15,879 bases of DNA from DATLMR01 sp035634255 (GCA_035634255.1 DASQDI010000076.1:1-15879), one strand, 5' to 3'; counted from the stretch's first letter, positions 7,239 through 14,170 are shown. The notes: generated from the letters alone by a model not told the origin. Made by a program: numbers and translations.

Positions 7239-7302
7239 GAACTCTCTCCCCTGGAAAAGGAATTAAAGAATTGAGGATCAATCGCCCTGAAAAACAGAGA
7301 TA

Positions 7303-7641
7303 TTAATCTTTCACGAACTCCAACTCAAGTAGCGTGTGGCAGGAAGAACAGGCCATCCGGCCCACGCTGTCGCCGCCTTCGACCATGAGCAACTGCAAGC
7401 TCCCGCATCGGGCGCAGGCGGCGGTCGGCGCGCAGGAGTCCCTCTCGGCGGGTTCGGGCGAGCCCGAGGCGAGCTTCTCCCCGAGGTCCTTCGTGGACAG
7501 TTCGAACGAGGCGAGGCAGGCGTTGCAGACGTGATTGAAGCAGCAGTCCGGCGTGCAGCTGTAGACCACGTCTCCGGACCCGCAGGACGGGCAGCTTACT
7601 GTGAGCGGTAGAAACTTCATCGGCGAAGAAGGATATAACAT
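7303..7641 (-). CDS. Soluble double zinc-ribbon protein
   Basis: About 112 residues from the first ATG (7641); a GTG at 7662 and an ATG at 7620 (MKFLPLTVSCPSCGS) are alternatives and none has a clear ribosome site. Two four-cysteine ribbons are visible: CPSCGSGDVVYSC ... CNACL, with additional cysteines (TPDCC) in between, and CARCG ... CSSCH near the C-terminus. A poorly conserved linker (GEKLASGSPEPAERDSCAP) joins them. No signal peptide or membrane segment. It is divergent from the LACTB-like gene. The paired ribbons suggest protein or nucleic-acid binding; function unknown. Confidence 0.7.
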   Translation of the reverse strand: MLYPSSPMKFLPLTVSCPSCGSGDVVYSCTPDCCFNHVCNACLASFELSTKDLGEKLASGSPEPAERDSCAPTAACARCGSLQLLMVEGGDSVGRMACSSCHTLLELEFVKD

Positions 7642-7697
7642 CCCGGCCCCGGCGGCCAACACCGGGGGCCGAAGCCGCTTTTTATTGCACCTTTATT

Positions 7698-7727
7698 TTT
7701 ATACCGGTCGTTCTATTCCGTAGTCGA
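7698..7727 (-). promoter_or_regulatory. Possible promoter for the zinc-ribbon genes
   Basis: On the minus strand TCGACT (7727-7722), an 18-base spacer and TATAAA (7703-7698). The -35 is weak (4 of 6) and the -10 fair. Its -35 lies inside the near-palindrome at 7718-7733. Confidence 0.35.
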
Positions 7728-7733
7728 TTACGG
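7718..7733. promoter_or_regulatory. 16-base near-palindrome between divergent genes
   Basis: CCGTAGTCGATTACGG is symmetric except for one mirrored pair (G and T at positions 6 and 11). It sits between the zinc-ribbon genes and the LACTB-like gene, where a shared operator would be expected. Confidence 0.4.
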
Positions 7734-7804
7734 CAGGGCGAGTGTTAAATCCGGTTTTGTCGAATCCGTTTTTTCGGATGGCTTGTGAAAGGCGTTCATC
7801 TACT

Positions 7805-9358
7805 ATGAAAAGATTTTATTCCATGGCGGCGGCCTTGACGGTTTTAGCCCTGGCGGGGAGCGGCAGTGCTTTCCTCGCCGGGCGCGTCGCGACTCCGGAA
7901 GGGAAGGCGGCCTCGGGCGGGCGGGCCGCGCCAGCCGTCTACAACGAGGCGATCAAAGGTGGGCAGGCGTCCGCGCGCGAGTTCATTAAGGCGTCGGGAG
8001 TTCCGGGCCTGTCGGTCGCGGTCGGGGTGCAGGGGCGGGTGGTCTGGTCGGAAGGGTTCGGCTATGCGGACATCGAGCAGAGGGTCCCGGTGACGCCTCG
8101 GACCCGCTTTCGTCTGGGCAGCGTTTCGAAGGTCCTGACCGCCGCCGCCGTCGCGCGCTTGCATCAGGCGGGCAAGCTCGACCTCGACGCCCCCATTCAA
8201 AAATACGTGCCGACCTTTCCCGACAAGGGGGCTCCCATCACGACGCGACAGCTGGCGGGACACCTCGCGGGCATCCGCCACTACCAGCCTAAAGATTTCT
8301 CCAATGGCCGCAACATCGATTTCGAGCATTACGATAAGGTGCTCGACTCCCTGAAAATATTTCAGGACGACCCGCTCGTCGCCCCGCCCGGCACGCGGTA
8401 TCACTACTCGACCTTCGGCTACACCCTCATCAGTCAGGTGGTAGAGGGCGCGTCGGGGCTCGGATTTCTTGAGTACATGGACAGGGAACTATTTCAGGCT
8501 TTGGGGATGAGACAGACCTGCGCGGATCGGACCGAGGCGATCATCCCCGACCGGACTCGTTTCTACCAGCGCGGTCCCGGAGGCAAACAGTCCAACGCGG
8601 CCTACGTCGATTCGAGCTATAAATGGGCAGGCGGCGGTCTCCTGTCCTCCGCCGAAGACCTCGTCCTCTTCGGCTCGACTCACCTGCGGCCCGGCTTCTT
8701 CGAGCGAGAGACGCTCGACCTGCTCTTCACCCCGCAACGCACGGCCGACGGGAAAGAGACGGGGGTCGGGGTCGGCTGGCGCATCGGCTCCGACTCGATG
8801 AAGCGCCGGGTCATCCATCACGCCGGAAGCATCAGCGGGGGCCGCAGCGTCATCGTGATCTTCCCCGACACCGGCGTCGTCATAGCCCTGCTCTCCAACC
8901 TCGGAGAGACGCCCCCGGCGGTCGAGCAGACGGCCCTAGCCCTCGCCGAGCCCTTCGTCGAGGTCGCCGAAGCGCGCGAGCGCAAGGGAGCGCGGCTCGA
9001 CCTCGCGGGAGTCTACGATTACGTCGTCGAATCCCCCGCCCAGTCGAAAGCGGGTAAGATCGAGCTCGTGCGCGCGAAGGGCGGTTACGAAGGTTGGATG
9101 TCGACGCCGGGCCCGCTCTCCGAATTCGCGCGCCGCACCGGGGCACCCGTCTCGGAGAGGCTGAAGATTGCCGCCGTGACCGTGAACGGAGATGGGGCGC
9201 GCCTGACGCTGGCCTCCCCCTCGGGCCTCTTCCCTCTGCGGGTCCGCTCCGTCGGCGGCGAGTTGTCCGGGGAGGTCGCATGCCCGCTCGGGCCTAAAGT
9301 TCTGGAGATGAAAATGAAGTTGAAGAAGCGGGCGGGTGGTCTGCCGAAGGCTTCGTGA
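7805..9358 (+). CDS. Secreted LACTB-like serine hydrolase (class C beta-lactamase fold)
   Basis: 517 residues from the ATG at 7805, chosen because it gives a normal signal peptide (MKRFYSMAAALTVLALAGSG, cleavage likely after SGSA); a GTG at 7742 would bury it. The catalytic SxxK is S106-V-S-K109 (FRLGSVSK). The second motif is Y201-S-T (YHYSTFGYTLIS), where most class C enzymes have YxN. The third is H339-A-G (HHAGSISGG). GIRHY (156-160), YSTFGYTL and VDSSYKWAGGGLLS resemble human LACTB and its bacterial relatives, serine peptidase-like rather than true beta-lactamases. After the catalytic domain, residues about 390-517 form a separate C-terminal domain with a basic end. Substrate unknown; location periplasmic or surface. 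The macrodomain gene follows by 55 bases. Confidence 0.9.
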   Translation: MKRFYSMAAALTVLALAGSGSAFLAGRVATPEGKAASGGRAAPAVYNEAIKGGQASAREFIKASGVPGLSVAVGVQGRVVWSEGFGYADIEQRVPVTPRTRFRLGSVSKVLTAAAVARLHQAGKLDLDAPIQKYVPTFPDKGAPITTRQLAGHLAGIRHYQPKDFSNGRNIDFEHYDKVLDSLKIFQDDPLVAPPGTRYHYSTFGYTLISQVVEGASGLGFLEYMDRELFQALGMRQTCADRTEAIIPDRTRFYQRGPGGKQSNAAYVDSSYKWAGGGLLSSAEDLVLFGSTHLRPGFFERETLDLLFTPQRTADGKETGVGVGWRIGSDSMKRRVIHHAGSISGGRSVIVIFPDTGVVIALLSNLGETPPAVEQTALALAEPFVEVAEARERKGARLDLAGVYDYVVESPAQSKAGKIELVRAKGGYEGWMSTPGPLSEFARRTGAPVSERLKIAAVTVNGDGARLTLASPSGLFPLRVRSVGGELSGEVACPLGPKVLEMKMKLKKRAGGLPKAS

Positions 9359-9413
9359 TGTTACACTGTCAGGGTGAAAGCGGTTCGATCAGGGGCGGCC
9401 GGGAATCATTGAG

Positions 9414-9983
9414 ATGATAAACGACTCTGGCATCATAGAATCTTTTCTGGGCGGGCGGGTCAGCGTCGTCGTCGGGGACATAACCGCTCAGAGGGTCGAC
9501 GCCATCGTGAACGCCGCGAACTCCTCGCTTCTCGGGGGCGGGGGCGTTGACGGGGCGATCCACTCGGCGGGCGGCCCGCGCATTCTCGAAGAGTGTAAAG
9601 AGATTCGCCGCACGCGGCTCCCGGACGGCTTGCCGACGGGTGAAGCCGTCATCACGAGCGGGGGCAATCTCGCGGCGGGTTACGTAATCCACACGGTCGG
9701 CCCTATATACGGAAGGGAAGGCGGGCGCGAGGCGGAGTTACTCGCTTCATGCTACAGGAATTCGCTCGCGCTCGCGGCCCGACACGCCCTCAGGATCGTG
9801 GCCTTCCCGTCCGTCTCGACCGGAGCCTTCGGCTACCCGCGCGGAGAGGCCGCAGCCGTCTCGTCCGAAGCCATCAGAGATTTTTTGGCGGCTGACGCTT
9901 TTCTGAAAGAGGTGCGCCTGATCTTTCACTCGGGGAGCGACGCCGACGTGTTCCTGAAGATCACGGGTCTGCCGCGCGAATGA
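9414..9983 (+). CDS. Macrodomain protein (MacroD/YmdB type O-acetyl-ADP-ribose deacetylase)
   Basis: 189 residues, a single macrodomain. Visible ADP-ribose-binding elements are VVGDIT (19-24), the loop NAANSSLLGGGGVDGAIH (33-50) with N33, N36 and D46, GYVIHTVGP (89-97) and SVSTGAFGYP (133-142). This motif set is that of MacroD-type hydrolases, which remove acetyl from O-acetyl-ADP-ribose and can release ADP-ribose from proteins. Length is usual for the family and no partner ADP-ribosyltransferase is visible nearby. The ATG at 9414 has only a weak ribosome site. It is on the same strand as the LACTB-like gene and could be co-transcribed, with no obvious shared role. Cytoplasmic. Confidence 0.93.
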   Translation: MINDSGIIESFLGGRVSVVVGDITAQRVDAIVNAANSSLLGGGGVDGAIHSAGGPRILEECKEIRRTRLPDGLPTGEAVITSGGNLAAGYVIHTVGPIYGREGGREAELLASCYRNSLALAARHALRIVAFPSVSTGAFGYPRGEAAAVSSEAIRDFLAADAFLKEVRLIFHSGSDADVFLKITGLPRE

Positions 9984-10027
9984 CCGGGGGCTCAAAGAGG
10001 GTGAGAGTGTAGAGCGGTCCGGACCCA

Positions 10028-11092
10028 TCACCTGTTTCGCATCAGCTTCGGCACCAGCCTTAAAAACTTCGCGGCCCGAGAGAGGGAGTCCCCGACCTGA
10101 AAGGGAAATCTCGGCAGCCCATTGAATGGGCCTCTCATGTTTATGGTCGCCTCAATCGGGTTGGGCCAGTGGTGGCGAATCTCTCTGAGAAAACCGGAGG
10201 GGCGGCGCAGGTAGCTCGCCACCGGCACCCGGAATTTATACGGGACGCTCCACTGTTTGAGCACCGTGGGCAGCAGCCATCCCGGCAGGCTCCCGGCCCT
10301 GTCGGCCGCGGGAGTGTCGTCGGCTCTCGCGCCCAGCAACTCGCGCGCGAGGCCGATGGCGCAGGCGACCCAATCCGAGCGGCGACTGTTCGACCCGAGG
10401 CACACTTCCCAATCGAAGTCCGGCCCGCGCGATTCCAGAGCCGCCGCTACGTCGCACAACCACAAATGCCTCCACGCCCCGTGCCGCAGGAGGTGCATGC
10501 ACAGGATTCTAAGGTGATCTTCGGGCGAGGGGACTCTCACACTCACGTCGCCCATCGCGACCAGTCGCGAGCGGGCGTATACGTCATCGAAGTCGGCGTA
10601 GTCGAGGTTGGCAGACCCTTTATGCAGGTCGACGAAGTTACACTCGCCATCCGAGCTTTCGAGCGCCGAGAGCGCGGCGGGGTATTGCTCCGGCGGGACG
10701 CACAGGTCTACGTCCCCGTAAGGGCGCAGGCCGGGCTCGGGGTAAAGACGGGCGACGGCCCATCCCTTAACCAGAAGGGGCTCCACCCCGAACGAGCGGA
10801 ACAGGGAGAGCGCCTGATCTATTTCGCGCTCGTGAAGGACGGCCTGAATCGTGTGCAGCAGGTAGGCTTCGCGGAACTGCGCGGCTTCTTCAGAGTCCTT
10901 CAGCTCGCAGAGGCGCACCCGCCACCAGCCCAGGCCCGCCGCCCCCGTCCTGAGGAGCAGCGGCGCGGCCTCCGACAGGGCCGCGCGTGAAAGGGCGAGC
11001 GCCGGAGGCGAGCCGCGCCACGAACCCTCTAATATTTTGGCGACCAGAGCGCCGCGCGCGAATATCTCCCGTTCCTTACTGAGGCCCTGCAT
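10028..11092 (-). CDS. Uncharacterised nucleotidyltransferase family protein (PF14907-like)
   Basis: 354 residues from the ATG at 11092; a GTG directly before it (11095) is the alternative. The core is LLVKGWAVARLYPEPGLRPY followed by GDVDLCVP. K110-G111 and the acidic pair D128-V-D130 (GLRPYGDVDL) match the uncharacterised nucleotidyltransferase family (NTP_transf_5). EDHLRILCMHLLRHGAWRHL follows in the middle, another family-like segment. This family often lies beside PqqD and HPr-kinase-like genes and in lasso-peptide loci, where its substrate is mostly unknown. Here it starts 16 bases past the stop of the PqqD-fusion gene, so the two are co-translated. A role in modifying the peptide part of that protein is inference. 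No ribosome site is visible, fitting translational coupling. Cytoplasmic. Confidence 0.8.
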   Translation of the reverse strand: MQGLSKEREIFARGALVAKILEGSWRGSPPALALSRAALSEAAPLLLRTGAAGLGWWRVRLCELKDSEEAAQFREAYLLHTIQAVLHEREIDQALSLFRSFGVEPLLVKGWAVARLYPEPGLRPYGDVDLCVPPEQYPAALSALESSDGECNFVDLHKGSANLDYADFDDVYARSRLVAMGDVSVRVPSPEDHLRILCMHLLRHGAWRHLWLCDVAAALESRGPDFDWEVCLGSNSRRSDWVACAIGLARELLGARADDTPAADRAGSLPGWLLPTVLKQWSVPYKFRVPVASYLRRPSGFLREIRHHWPNPIEATINMRGPFNGLPRFPFQVGDSLSRAAKFLRLVPKLMRNR

Positions 11093-11108
11093 CACAGTAC
11101 CGCAAAGA

Positions 11109-11651
11109 TCAGCAGCTTACGGGAGTCATGGTGCACGTGAAGGCCATGCCCGTCTGGCCGCAAGCGAAGTTGCCCATGCAGGAATTGCACAGGAGCCCGC
11201 ACTGGGCCGGCGAGCACGGGTCCATGTTCATCGCGCTCGTCAGACAGGTCGCGGCTTGAACGGCGGTCGGCGCGATTATGGACGTGACCGCCGGCAACGC
11301 GATGGCTGCCGCCATGCTCAGCTTTCGGATCACCTCGCGGCGCGAAAGACCCGCGGGGCCGTCCAGCCTGACCGCGCGCTCCCGAAGGAGGTGCGCTTTG
11401 CCGAGCCTTTCCAGGGCCAGCCAGACCACTTCTTCATCGGCGGGTGCGTCCATCTCTTTCCCGAGCCGCCGCGCCAACTCCTTCACCGATGTCTGCCCGT
11501 CGCAGTATTTCCAGACCAGCGCCGCCGACCTGTTTAAACAGTGGGCTTTGTGCCGCTTCAGATCGTATACCAGCAGTTCGTCGGAAGTTTCGTGCGAGAC
11601 CAACCCTTCCGCCCGCGCGTGAGGTGCTTGCTGCCTTGTTTTTTCTTGCAT
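11109..11651 (-). CDS. PqqD domain fused to a Tat-like segment and an eight-cysteine tail (candidate RiPP-like substrate)
   Basis: 180 residues in three parts. (1) A PqqD/RRE domain, about 12-92: SDELLVYDLKRHKAHCLNRS, then AALVWKYCDGQTSVKELARR. (2) SRREVIRKL (103-111), close to the Tat motif SRRxFLK, then a hydrophobic stretch (113-129) ending in an AxA-like site, PTAVQAA (128-134). (3) A 46-residue tail (135-180) rich in Cys, Met, Ser and Thr, with cysteines at 136, 146, 151, 155, 158, 164, 173 and 180; the last residue is Cys. PqqD domains normally hold the leader of a peptide while enzymes modify it. Here the leader-binding domain and a peptide-like tail are one chain. The Tat-like segment suggests export of the tail after modification or cofactor loading. 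The ATG at 11651 has AAGGAG nine bases upstream. It could instead be a membrane-anchored Cys-rich metal-binding protein. Confidence 0.85.
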   Translation of the reverse strand: MQEKTRQQAPHARAEGLVSHETSDELLVYDLKRHKAHCLNRSAALVWKYCDGQTSVKELARRLGKEMDAPADEEVVWLALERLGKAHLLRERAVRLDGPAGLSRREVIRKLSMAAAIALPAVTSIIAPTAVQAATCLTSAMNMDPCSPAQCGLLCNSCMGNFACGQTGMAFTCTMTPVSC

Positions 11652-11745
11652 AAGGCATGTCTCCTTGTCGTCTTGCTAAGAATATTCGCCTCCCGCACCC
11701 TGGCTTTTCGATCTTACTTTTAACCGCGACATCAACGTTCGTCCT

Positions 11746-12570
11746 TCAGTCTCCGAGGCGCTTCAACAGGGCGTCGACCATCTCGCCCGCTTCGCCTCGC
11801 ACGCCCTTAAATACCTGCGCGCGCGATACGGCTTCGAGCAGGGTGGCGAATACGGCTTTCGGCTGCCGCCGCGCGACCGCCGTATTCGCCATCAGAGCGA
11901 GCGTCGCTTCCCCGCTTGAGAGAGTGCGCGGACGCCAGGTGGCTCCGGGCCTGTACTCGCTCACTAAAACCATGCCGACCGGCAAGGGCTTGACGCCCAT
12001 CTCTCCGCCCATCGCTTCGACGGAGAGTCTCGTCCGGTGGACGCCAGTCTCGTCGCGTATGTCGAGCGGCATCGGGAACGGGTGCACGCGCCCGCGCGCG
12101 TCGAACACCGCGTACTCGTCCGAGTAGTAAGTCGCCCCGGCGCGCACAAGCTCCGCGACCAGAGATGTCTTGCCCGTGGCGCACCGGCCCGGCAATACAA
12201 TCGCCTGCCCCCGCCAGCCAACAGCGCCCGCGTGAACGAATATCCTGCGGCGAGCCGATTCCGCGAAGTGAAACTTCAGGTCGAGGCCGATCTCGTTGAA
12301 CACCGAATCCATGTCCATCGTCCGCGCCAGCCTCGTCGAGTTCGCATACGCGAGGTTAAAGCGGCGGACCTTGCCCCGCGGCCCCGCCCCGCCCGCGAGG
12401 ATCGAATAGAGCCGGTCCACGAAGTGCGTCCGCGCGGGCTTCCACTTGAACGGGATGTTTTCAAGGAACCTGTCGAGCGCCTCCGCGTCGTTCGCGCGGA
12501 TTCCCAGCCGCACCCCGTAAGCCGTGATTGCCGCCCCCACCGCCCAGCCCAGGCGGTCCACTTTTTCCAT
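11746..12570 (-). CDS. HPr kinase-like P-loop protein
   Basis: 274 residues. A C-terminal HPrK-type kinase fold is indicated by RIFVHAGAVGWRGQAIVLPG (109-128), the P-loop GRCATGKT (128-135) and SDEYAVFD (150-157), which supplies the acidic residue after the loop. The N-terminal 100 residues (AYGVRLGIRAND early) resemble HprK-related kinases found next to PqqD proteins; TIGRFAMs describes such an HPr-rel-A kinase/PqqD pair. Relatives in lasso-peptide loci phosphorylate a serine of the peptide, so a Ser/Thr of the Cys-rich tail encoded by the next gene is a possible target. Classical HPr-kinase function in sugar control is unlikely, as no HPr gene is present. The ATG at 12570 lacks a ribosome site and directly follows a TGA that ends a 10-codon frame (see 12571-12603). 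Confidence 0.83.
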   Translation of the reverse strand: MEKVDRLGWAVGAAITAYGVRLGIRANDAEALDRFLENIPFKWKPARTHFVDRLYSILAGGAGPRGKVRRFNLAYANSTRLARTMDMDSVFNEIGLDLKFHFAESARRRIFVHAGAVGWRGQAIVLPGRCATGKTSLVAELVRAGATYYSDEYAVFDARGRVHPFPMPLDIRDETGVHRTRLSVEAMGGEMGVKPLPVGMVLVSEYRPGATWRPRTLSSGEATLALMANTAVARRQPKAVFATLLEAVSRAQVFKGVRGEAGEMVDALLKRLGD

Positions 12571-12603
12571 TCAGAGGGTGGTCCACTTGAGTCTGGGTAA
12601 CAT
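12571..12603 (-). other. 10-codon frame ending at the kinase start
   Basis: ATG at 12603 with a good ribosome site (AAGGTG, 12615-12610, six-base spacing) opens MLPRLKWTTL and stops at TGA 12573-12571. The next codon, in the same frame, is the ATG of the kinase. It may be a leader peptide giving reinitiation, or a nonsense change in an older longer N-terminus. Confidence 0.35.
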
Positions 12604-12651
12604 CGAATTCACCTTCGACTATCCTTTCCTGATTGTGAGGAAATAATTAAT

Positions 12652-12669
12652 GGGCCGAAAAACCGGCCC
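12652..12669 (-). terminator. Short hairpin after the YkgJ-like gene
   Basis: GGGCCG (12652-12657) and CGGCCC (12664-12669) enclose a six-base loop, two bases past the stop of the 392-residue gene. On the minus strand it is followed by ATTAATTATTT, only a weak U-tract. It may terminate partially before the kinase gene. Confidence 0.4.
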
Positions 12670-12670
12670 C

Positions 12671-13849
12671 TCACCGGCCCGCCGCTTCTCGATCACTTCC
12701 GTTCCGCTTCCTCTTCCGGCCCAACAAAGTCGTCTCTATCTGCGACCCCATTTCGACCAGAAACGCCATGCGGTCGGAGACTGAAGAGAGGAGCGACATC
12801 GCTCCTTCCAGCGTCCCGATCAACACTTCAGAGCCGGCCGACGAGCGCAGGAGCTTGAAGGCGGCGAAGGTCATGTCCGGCTGGCCGAAGGCCGGGATTT
12901 TCTTGACCGCATTCAACGGCATCTCTATCCGCTCATCGGAGCGCGCGAGCAGGCGCAGGGCGGGGCCGACGTGAGCGAGTACTTCGTAAGCACCCTTCGC
13001 CTTCGATATGTCGGCCGGCCCTGCGGGCATCGAGAGCCCCTCCGGTATCTGCATCACGCGCCGCAGCAGCAGCTCGCTCAACTCAAGCCCGCGCAAAATC
13101 TCTTCGGAGGTGAGGTGCAGCATGTTCAGGCGCAGAGTCGGCGCGAGCGCGAGCATCAGGTCGTCCGTGCTGTCGCGCTCAGGCGGCCTAAGGCCGGCGC
13201 CCAGGCCGAGAAGCGCCGCGGCCCTCCCGACGAATGCCTCCATACCTTCCGGGTCGGGCGACGCCGCCCGCACAGTCTCCGCGAACGTGTGCCGGCCGAG
13301 GGCCTGAGAGCAACTGTCTCGGAACGCCTCCTCGCGCGTTAAGACCGAAGCCGCACTGACCTCCGGATTCAGGGCGAGGCGCGGGAAGCCGGAGAGGTAA
13401 GCGTCGTCGAGGTACGGGCTCCGGCGCAAAGACGACTCCACGGCCGAGTGCGTCCCCTCGGCCTGCCCCGGCCGCGCGGGGACTTCCACCCTCAGAGGGC
13501 ATAAAAAATTGGGGCTGACCGCGATGGCCTTCCCGATTCGGCTGAAGTGATTGAAGGGGAATATTCTGCACGCGGTCGGCTTGTTCTCTTTGCCGTGGTC
13601 TTTCTCGATGCTACAGAGGCTGTCACCGCCGAGGAAGTAACACCTGCCGCTCGGGGTGGAGAACGTCACCACGTCCCCCCTGCGCCTCGTCGCCACGAGC
13701 TCAAGGGCCGGGTAGAACTGCACCAGGGTCTTTATCTCGCGTTCGAAGCTCCCGTCGAACTGGTCGCTCCTGTAACAGCAGACCAGAGTGCACTCCCTGC
13801 ATGCGTAGTGGAAGACCCCGTCTGGAAACGCCATGTAGACAGGCACCAT
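12671..13849 (-). CDS. YkgJ/FliB-like cysteine-cluster protein
   Basis: 392 residues. The N-terminal 110 residues carry a metal-cluster pattern: CRECTLVCC (17-25), GRCYFLGGDSLCSIEKDHGK (68-87; C70, C79) and KPTACRIFPFNHF (90-102; C94). This order, with CR-x-F/Y-P at the end, is typical of the YkgJ family and of FliB-type flagellin lysine N-methylases. The remaining 290 residues are mostly helical-looking and match nothing I can name. There is no flagellar gene in view, so flagellin methylation is unlikely; it may use a metal cluster to act on the Cys-rich protein of the same cluster (inference). It is the first gene of the four-gene run. The ATG at 13849 has GGAGG eight bases upstream. The next gene is 100 bases away. 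Confidence 0.75.
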   Translation of the reverse strand: MVPVYMAFPDGVFHYACRECTLVCCYRSDQFDGSFEREIKTLVQFYPALELVATRRRGDVVTFSTPSGRCYFLGGDSLCSIEKDHGKENKPTACRIFPFNHFSRIGKAIAVSPNFLCPLRVEVPARPGQAEGTHSAVESSLRRSPYLDDAYLSGFPRLALNPEVSAASVLTREEAFRDSCSQALGRHTFAETVRAASPDPEGMEAFVGRAAALLGLGAGLRPPERDSTDDLMLALAPTLRLNMLHLTSEEILRGLELSELLLRRVMQIPEGLSMPAGPADISKAKGAYEVLAHVGPALRLLARSDERIEMPLNAVKKIPAFGQPDMTFAAFKLLRSSAGSEVLIGTLEGAMSLLSSVSDRMAFLVEMGSQIETTLLGRKRKRNGSDREAAGR

Positions 13850-13888
13850 TAGATATTCCTCCGGTATCGGCTACTTCATTATTACGGT

Positions 13889-13903
13889 CTCTTCTTAGAA
13901 GAG
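13889..13903. promoter_or_regulatory. Operator-like palindrome 40 bases before the YkgJ-like gene
   Basis: CTCTTCT-T-AGAAGAG, a perfect seven-base inverted repeat around one base. It lies between the candidate promoter and the ATG at 13849. The regulator is not identifiable. Confidence 0.4.
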
Positions 13904-14089
13904 GCTGATTAATCTATCCGGCCGCCGTTCCCTTCGAACTGTAATTCGCCGGGGAACGAAGGCAGGTCTTTGAGCTGCTTTGTCAGTCGCACGACCAGAG
14001 GGGTTAGAGGCGCAACGGGTTTTTAACCTTTATGACAGGGCCGATATGATCGTGTCTCAGTTCGTATCGATAGAATACAAACGGCCTCT

Positions 14090-14118
14090 AAAGTACGAAA
14101 TAGAGGGGCGAAAGTCAA
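14090..14118 (-). promoter_or_regulatory. Candidate promoter for the PqqD/kinase cluster
   Basis: On the minus strand TTGACT (14118-14113), a 17-base spacer and TACTTT (14095-14090). The -35 matches 5 of 6, the -10 only 3 of 6. It lies directly after the hairpin at 14130-14157 and would give a leader of about 230 bases. Confidence 0.35.
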
Positions 14119-14129
14119 ATATAATTTGC

Positions 14130-14157
14130 GGGCCGGGAGGCGCGCGCCTCCCGGCCC
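14130..14157 (-). terminator. 28-base perfect palindrome after the HxxH protein gene
   Basis: GGGCCGGGAGGCGC (14130-14143) is followed at once by its exact reverse complement (14144-14157). It begins 13 bases past the stop of the gene at 14171 on the minus strand and would fold as a 12-base-pair GC hairpin with a CGCG loop. The following minus-strand bases (GCAAATTATATTTG) are AT-rich without a clean T run. A terminator is the most likely role. Confidence 0.6.
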
Positions 14158-14170
14158 ATCGCGGGGCCCA

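Larger units (their letters stand above)
13850..14129 (-). other. Upstream region of the PqqD/kinase gene cluster
   Basis: 280 bases without a firm gene. It holds a candidate promoter (14090-14118), an operator-like palindrome (13889-13903) and a 27-codon GTG frame (13909-13992, RLTKQLKDLPSFPGELQFEG) lacking a ribosome site, which I do not call. An inverted pair TTAGAGGC (14004-14011) and GCCTCTAA (14084-14091) spans the likely transcript start. Confidence 0.5.

Noticed and set aside
10016..10025. GGTCCGGACC palindrome between the convergent macrodomain and nucleotidyltransferase genes
   Set aside because: Only ten bases, with no loop and no T run; too weak to call a terminator.
10169..10990. 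273-codon plus-strand frame opposite the nucleotidyltransferase
   Set aside because: Antisense frame of a real gene; no domain or ribosome site.
11434..11658. 74-codon minus-strand frame starting next to the PqqD-fusion ribosome site
   Set aside because: Out-of-frame overlap with the PqqD fusion, which has a clear domain; the product is basic low-complexity sequence.
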